From GN02-872 sp963518665 (GTDB lineage: Bacteria; Patescibacteriota; Gracilibacteria; BD1-5; UBA6164): DNA of 41,998 nt. Every line of letters starts with the position of its first letter. Positions within the stretch are counted from its first letter, which is position 1. Below are positions 38,923-41,998 of this stretch, one piece after another. The translations under genes were made by a program, and so were the position numbers. The stretch covers positions 1 to 41,998 of the forward strand of contig CAUQKR010000007.1 of the NCBI GenBank assembly GCA_963518665.1, in the 5' to 3' direction. The notes under the pieces are model-generated. The model did no database searches, had not been told where the DNA came from, and saw only the letters and a program-made list of their open reading frames with translations.

Positions 38923-39753
38923 ATGAAAAATAAAAATATTATAATTTCATTAGCTATAGTTTCTATAATTCTTTTACTTTTTTGGTTAAACTGAACTTAT
39001 TGGCACTTTTTTCAATCTGAAGCAAATATTTTAGAATGAAATTTTTGGACTAGAGCAAAATATTTTTTTATACTTGTTCCAGCTGCAATCTGAGATAGTA
39101 TAAATCCTTGTGAATTTGCAATAATGTTTATTTTGTTGCAAACTGTACTTAGAGATAAAAAATCTAAAAAAAGTGTTGTTGCTGTTTGACTTTCATTTAT
39201 TTTAGCTGTTTTTACAGTTTATTTAGCTATTTGATATGGGCTTTCTCAATTTTTATCAAATACAGCTTCAGTAAATACTTTAAAAGTTGTGGCTTGAATT
39301 CTTTGAATTTTGGTTTGACTTGCTTCTCTAAAAGATTATTTTTGGTACTGAAAAATTTTTAGGCTTGAAGTTCCAGATTCTTGGAGACCAAAAATGAAAA
39401 ATCTTATAAAATGAATAACTTCTCCTTGGTGAGCTTTTGGAATATGAGTTTTAGTTTCATTTATACTTTTGCCTTGTACTTCAGGTCCTTATGTGATGAT
39501 TACAACTCATCTTGCTTCTCAAGAAAATCTAGATTATTGGTTGCATATTTACTTGATAAGCTATAACTTAATTTTTATTTTACCTATGATAATCATAATG
39601 TTCTTGGTTTTAACTGGAACAAGAGATTTATCAGAACTAAAAGAAATGAAAGAACTAAATGTAGAAAAAATGCATTTAGTAACTTGAGTGATTATGCTTT
39701 GATTAGGGTTATATATTTTTTACGATTTATATAAAACTTGATTTTTTGGTTAA
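38923..39753 (+). CDS. CcdA/DsbD-like thiol-redox membrane protein
   Basis: A 276-residue integral membrane protein with about seven membrane segments. The two redox cysteines of the CcdA/DsbD-beta family are C63 (GDSINPCEFAIM) and C185 (ILLPCTSGPYV), each next to proline as in the family. It is expected to carry reducing equivalents across the membrane to the CPHC protein encoded 1 nt upstream. The N-terminal extension of about 45 residues with one extra membrane segment is longer than in CcdA. UGA glycines are frequent. Coupled tightly to the upstream gene, 18 nt to the SufU-like gene. Confidence 0.85.
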
Positions 39754-39771
39754 TTTATTAAATAAAAAATT

Positions 39772-40170
39772 ATGTACAATGATGTAATAACATTTTATAG
39801 TAAAACTCCACCAAATAAAAAAACTATGAAGGATTATACTATAAAACATTTCGAAGAAAATAGTGTTTGTGGTGATGATTTAGAAGTTTTTTTGAAAATA
39901 GAAGATTGAAAAATAGTAGATTTTTCTTTTCAATGAGATACCGCAATCATAACTACAGCTTGTGCTTCAGTTTTTTGAGAATCAATAATTTGAATGAAAC
40001 TTGAAGAAGTTTTAGAAAAAGATTATGATTATGTAGAATGACTTATCTGAATGCCAGTTTCGACAAGAAGAAAAAATGCTGCAGTTTTGGGAGTTCTTAC
40101 AACTATAAATGCTATACATAAATATTTAAATGATGGAATAGTTTTGGATTTTGATGATTTGATAAATTAA
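39772..40170 (+). CDS. SufU/IscU-like protein with changed cysteines
   Basis: A 132-residue member of the NifU_N family. VCGDDLEVFLKIEDGKIVDFSF and the following strand match the family, with the first ligand C33 and D35 present. The second cysteine of the usual G-x-GC-x-IS is Ala58, while a shifted cysteine appears at C64 (TTACAS). The third (family RxxCA) is N102 in RRKNAAVLG. It is thus a variant scaffold or a sulfur-acceptor of changed chemistry. Located between the CcdA-like gene (18 nt) and the IscR-like gene (6 nt) in one transcript. Confidence 0.8.
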
Positions 40171-40176
40171 AAATTT

Positions 40177-40584
40177 ATGATAAAGCTTTCAAAAAAAGGA
40201 TATTATGCTATAAAAACTCTTATTTTTATGGCAAATCCTGAAAATAAAAATTTTACAAAAACTTTAGAAATAGCAAAAGAGCTTGATATTCCAGAATCTT
40301 TGCTTAGAAAAATAATTTTTGAGCTATGAAAATCTGGGATAATTCTCACAGTAAAATGAATAAATTGATGAATTTATATTTGAAAGGAGTTAAAAAATAT
40401 TTCTATTTATGATATTTTGCTTGCAGTTTGAGAAGAACTTGGGCTTGTAGAATGCACTTCTGGAGTAACCTGTGATAAATCTCACAATTGTAATTCAAAA
40501 GATATTTATGGAATATTGCAAAAATCTTTTAACTGAGTTTTGAAACTATACACACTTGATAAAATAATAAAAAAAGACCTTTAA
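40177..40584 (+). CDS. IscR-like Rrf2-family Fe-S regulator
   Basis: A 135-residue winged-helix repressor/activator. LSKKGYYAIKTLIFMA at the start, recognition region IPESLLRKIIFELGKSGI and wing VKGINGGIYIG. Cluster ligands are C93, C99 and C105 with C-x5-C-x5-C spacing, the same spacing and nearly the same positions as in E. coli IscR (92, 98, 104), so a [2Fe-2S] sensor is predicted. In other bacteria IscR represses isc and controls suf. It is the last gene of the redox unit, which fits autoregulation. Confidence 0.9.
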
Positions 40585-40597
40585 AAAGGTCTTTTTT
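40569..40597 (+). terminator. Terminator of the IscR-like gene
   Basis: AAAAAAGACCTTT pairs with AAAGGTCTTTTTT around AA; it overlaps the last codons of the gene. Confidence 0.9.
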
Positions 40598-40609
40598 ATA
40601 AAAATTTTT

Positions 40610-40637
40610 TAGGGACTTTAGCCTACTAGGCAGAAGT
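40610..40637. ncRNA. GC-richer imperfect hairpin, possible small RNA end
   Basis: GGACTT, then inner GCC-TACTA-GGC, then AAGTCC form a nested hairpin, more GC-rich than any other spacer in the window and followed by GTTTTT. It lies just behind a perfect terminator. It could be a back-up terminator or part of a small RNA; no family recognised. Confidence 0.3.
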
Positions 40638-40644
40638 CCTGTTT

Positions 40645-40827
40645 TTAGTAAGTAAAGAAAAAATAAATACTTTTAAAAAAATAAATTAAAATTGAGAAAA
40701 TAATTATTAAAATAAAAATGGTAAAATAAGAAAAAATTTTAAAATTTTTTGAAAAATTTTCTTTTTGAACTTTTTGAATTAATTTAAAAATCAAATAAAA
40801 AAATAATAAAACAAAACAAAAACTCAA
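40645..40827 (-). CDS. Possible small membrane protein
   Basis: An open frame of 60 codons from TTG at 40827, or up to about 105 codons if a non-ATG start further up is used (frame open to a TAA at 40963). Very Phe/Ile/Leu-rich with about two membrane segments. No ATG or GTG in frame, no promoter or Shine-Dalgarno, and low complexity, so it may be chance in AT-rich DNA. Confidence 0.25.
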   Translation of the reverse strand: MSFCFVLLFFYLIFKLIQKVQKENFSKNFKIFSYFTIFILIIIFSILIYFFKSIYFFFTY

Positions 40828-40987
40828 AAAAATATTTATAAAAATAAAGAAAAAATCTGAAAAATTTAGTAAACTAAAATTAAAATAATTTAAATCAAAA
40901 TCACAACTTTTTTCTAAAAATTTTAGACTTATTTTGAAAATTGCATCACATTTAATTTTTAATTATTTTTAAAAATTTTTTTTAAAT

Positions 40988-41016
40988 AAAAAGCTTGAAA
41001 AAATTTCAAGCTTTTT
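40988..41016 (-). terminator. rplA terminator
   Basis: AAAAAGCTTGAAA pairs with TTTCAAGCTTTTT around AAA; it is placed directly behind the rplA stop on the minus strand. Confidence 0.88.
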
Positions 41017-41017
41017 A

Positions 41018-41707
41018 TTATAATTGTTCTAGGTCTAATTTAATAGAAGGCCCCATAGCATTACAAACGTAAATAGTGTTGATATATTTACCTTTTGCGC
41101 CTGTAGGTTTAACTTCATTTATAACTTTTATAAAATGAGCTAAGTTTTCTTCTAATTTTTCAGCACCAAATGATAATTTACCAAATACTGAGTGAACATT
41201 ACCTTGTTTATCAGTTTTGAATTCAAATTTACCAGCAGCAATTTCTTTTACTGCAGCTTCTAAATCGTTTGCAACTGTACCAGCTTTAGGATTTGGCATA
41301 AGACCTTTTGGACCTAAAATTCTAGCAATTTTACCTAAATGTCTCATCATAGTAGGAGTAGCAACACAAACATCAAAATCAAGAGAAACTTTACCTTTTT
41401 CGATATCATCGATCAAGTCTTCACCACCAGCTACAGAAGCACCGATTTTTTTCAATCCTTCAGCATTGTCTTCAGTAAAAGCACAGATTTTTACAGCTTT
41501 ACCAGTTCCATGAGGAAGAGTAGTAGTTGTTCTGATCATTTGGTCAGCATATTTTGGATCTAGATTTAAGTTGAAGTGGATTTCAACACTAGGATCAAAT
41601 TTTACTGTATTTGTTTTTTCTAGAAGTTCTACAGCTTCTTTTACATTGTAAGCAGAAGAAGTAATAAGTTCTAATGCTTTATTATATTTTTTTCCTCTTT
41701 TTGCCAT
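41018..41707 (-). CDS. rplA: Ribosomal protein L1
   Basis: L1-stalk protein that guides exit of deacylated tRNA, 229 aa. Motifs: KRGKKYNKALELI, EIHFNLNLDPKYADQMIRTT, LPHGTGKAVKICAF, LGKIARILGPKGLMPNPKAGTV and FGKLSFGAEKLEENL. It has 19 glycines and none is UGA, in sharp contrast to the other ribosomal proteins here. rplK, the usual neighbour, is absent. L1 represses its own mRNA in other bacteria; the leader here can fold over the start codon. Own promoter and terminator. Confidence 0.97.
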   Translation of the reverse strand: MAKRGKKYNKALELITSSAYNVKEAVELLEKTNTVKFDPSVEIHFNLNLDPKYADQMIRTTTTLPHGTGKAVKICAFTEDNAEGLKKIGASVAGGEDLIDDIEKGKVSLDFDVCVATPTMMRHLGKIARILGPKGLMPNPKAGTVANDLEAAVKEIAAGKFEFKTDKQGNVHSVFGKLSFGAEKLEENLAHFIKVINEVKPTGAKGKYINTIYVCNAMGPSIKLDLEQL

Positions 41708-41771
41708 AATTTTTTTGTTAAATAATAAGGTAATAACGATATTTCTAAAAAAAATATCTTCCTTTTGGCAA
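41701..41771 (-). promoter_or_regulatory. Structured rplA leader enclosing the start codon
   Basis: On the minus strand the leader TTGCCA (41766-41771) is complementary to TGGCAA (41701-41706), which contains the last two bases of the ATG. Inside, AAGG (41761-41764) pairs with CCTT (41727-41730) and GATATTT (41752-41758) with AAATATC (41738-41744), leaving a strongly asymmetric internal loop. Candidate autoregulatory element for L1. Confidence 0.5.
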
Positions 41772-41781
41772 GGACTGTCTA

Positions 41782-41809
41782 ATTATAATAAATTTTTTCA
41801 AAAAGTAAA
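41782..41809 (-). promoter_or_regulatory. rplA promoter
   Basis: Minus strand: TTTACT (41804-41809), 16-nt spacer, TATAAT (41782-41787). Confidence 0.65.
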
Positions 41810-41877
41810 ATTTTTTTCAAAAAAAATAAATTACAAAATAAAAAAATAAAAAAGTCAAGCTAAAAAAAATTTTTAAT

Positions 41878-41905
41878 TTGCTTTAATTTAAACAATTACT
41901 ACAAT
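41878..41905 (+). promoter_or_regulatory. Promoter of the gene at the window end
   Basis: TTGCTT (41878-41883), 16-nt spacer, TACAAT (41900-41905), about 34 nt before an ATG at 41939. Confidence 0.5.
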
Positions 41906-41938
41906 ATATTTATTATAATAATAAATAATAATTTTTAT

Positions 41939-41998
41939 ATGAAAATATATAATAAAAATATAAAAAGCCCTCAAAATAGCCAAAATGCGGGGGGGGGG
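41939..41998 (+). CDS. Start of an unidentified gene, cut by the window end
   Basis: ATG at 41939 opens a frame reading MKIYNKNIKSPQNSQNAG and onward into the terminal G run. It is preceded by a good promoter and the A/T-only leader usual here. Only about 17 codons are reliable, because the last ten bases are all G and look artificial. No identification possible. Confidence 0.3.
   Translation, partial: MKIYNKNIKSPQNSQNAGGG

Noticed and set aside
1..41998. Widespread frameshifts or pseudogenes, since most core genes are broken by TGA in the standard code
   Set aside because: All breaks are in-frame TGA at glycine positions; the frames continue with intact motifs.

Overview
The window is a strongly AT-rich bacterial chromosome segment in which UGA must be read as glycine (genetic code 25). 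In-frame UGA falls on invariant glycines of textbook motifs: the HIGH motif of MetRS, both glycines of GHVDHGKT in IF-2, the Walker A of SufC, the CGCG motif of an A-type Fe-S carrier and conserved glycines of S12, S13 and GyrA. TGG still encodes Trp. This points to the Absconditabacteria (SR1) / Gracilibacteria branch of the Patescibacteria (CPR), small host-dependent cells. The sequence alone does not decide between the two. With the standard code most genes here would look like rows of broken ORFs.

Layout. 1-5.7 kb: metG, a 2Fe-2S ferredoxin, two small hypotheticals, then on the minus strand trigger factor, a membrane-anchored TPR-like protein and the KH/R3H RNA-binding protein KhpB (Jag). 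5.8-9.6 kb: infB with a very long charged N-terminus, then a type IV pilin-like protein fused to a Rib/YPDG-type surface domain, with a small membrane protein behind it. 9.7-15.3 kb: one long translation operon infA-rpmJ-rpsM-rpsK-rpsD-rpoA-rplQ-rplM-rpsI-rpsL-rpsG-rpmA, closed by a perfect terminator. 15.3-18.1 kb: a VanZ-like protein, an archaeal-style GlmU-like nucleotidyl/acyltransferase, and a membrane gene interrupted by TAA. 18.2-24.9 kb: gyrA, then on the minus strand a small helical protein and a 1244-residue helix-rich protein of unknown function. 25-30.5 kb: short alaS, ackA, hisS, yvcK. 30.5-33 kb (minus): rsmH, ftsL-like, recR, tRNA-Gln(CUG), small coiled-coil ORF. 33.4-40.6 kb: a dispersed SUF iron-sulfur locus (sufC, sufB, A-type carrier, sufD, a CPHC thioredoxin-like protein, a CcdA/DsbD-like membrane protein, a variant SufU, an IscR-like Rrf2 regulator). 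Four short, Shine-Dalgarno-led, UGA-free genes on the opposite strand interrupt it. 41-42 kb: rplA (minus) with a structured leader, and the first codons of a divergent gene cut by the window end, which finishes in a suspicious G run.

How the parts work together. The SUF block is a full cluster-assembly line: scaffold SufB/SufD with ATPase SufC, scaffold/sulfur-acceptor SufU-like, A-type carrier, and a three-cysteine IscR-like sensor. A membrane electron/thiol relay (CcdA-like plus CPHC protein) sits in the same transcription unit as SufU and the regulator, which suggests that cluster assembly and extracytoplasmic thiol redox are linked. The rest is information processing, with acetate kinase as the one energy-metabolism enzyme.

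Expression signals are unusually legible. About twenty promoters can be read by eye as TTGAnn, then almost always exactly 16 bases, then TATAAT-like. Most genes have no Shine-Dalgarno sequence. The few that do are short genes lacking UGA codons. Many terminators are perfect hairpins, and some run straight into the next -35 box.
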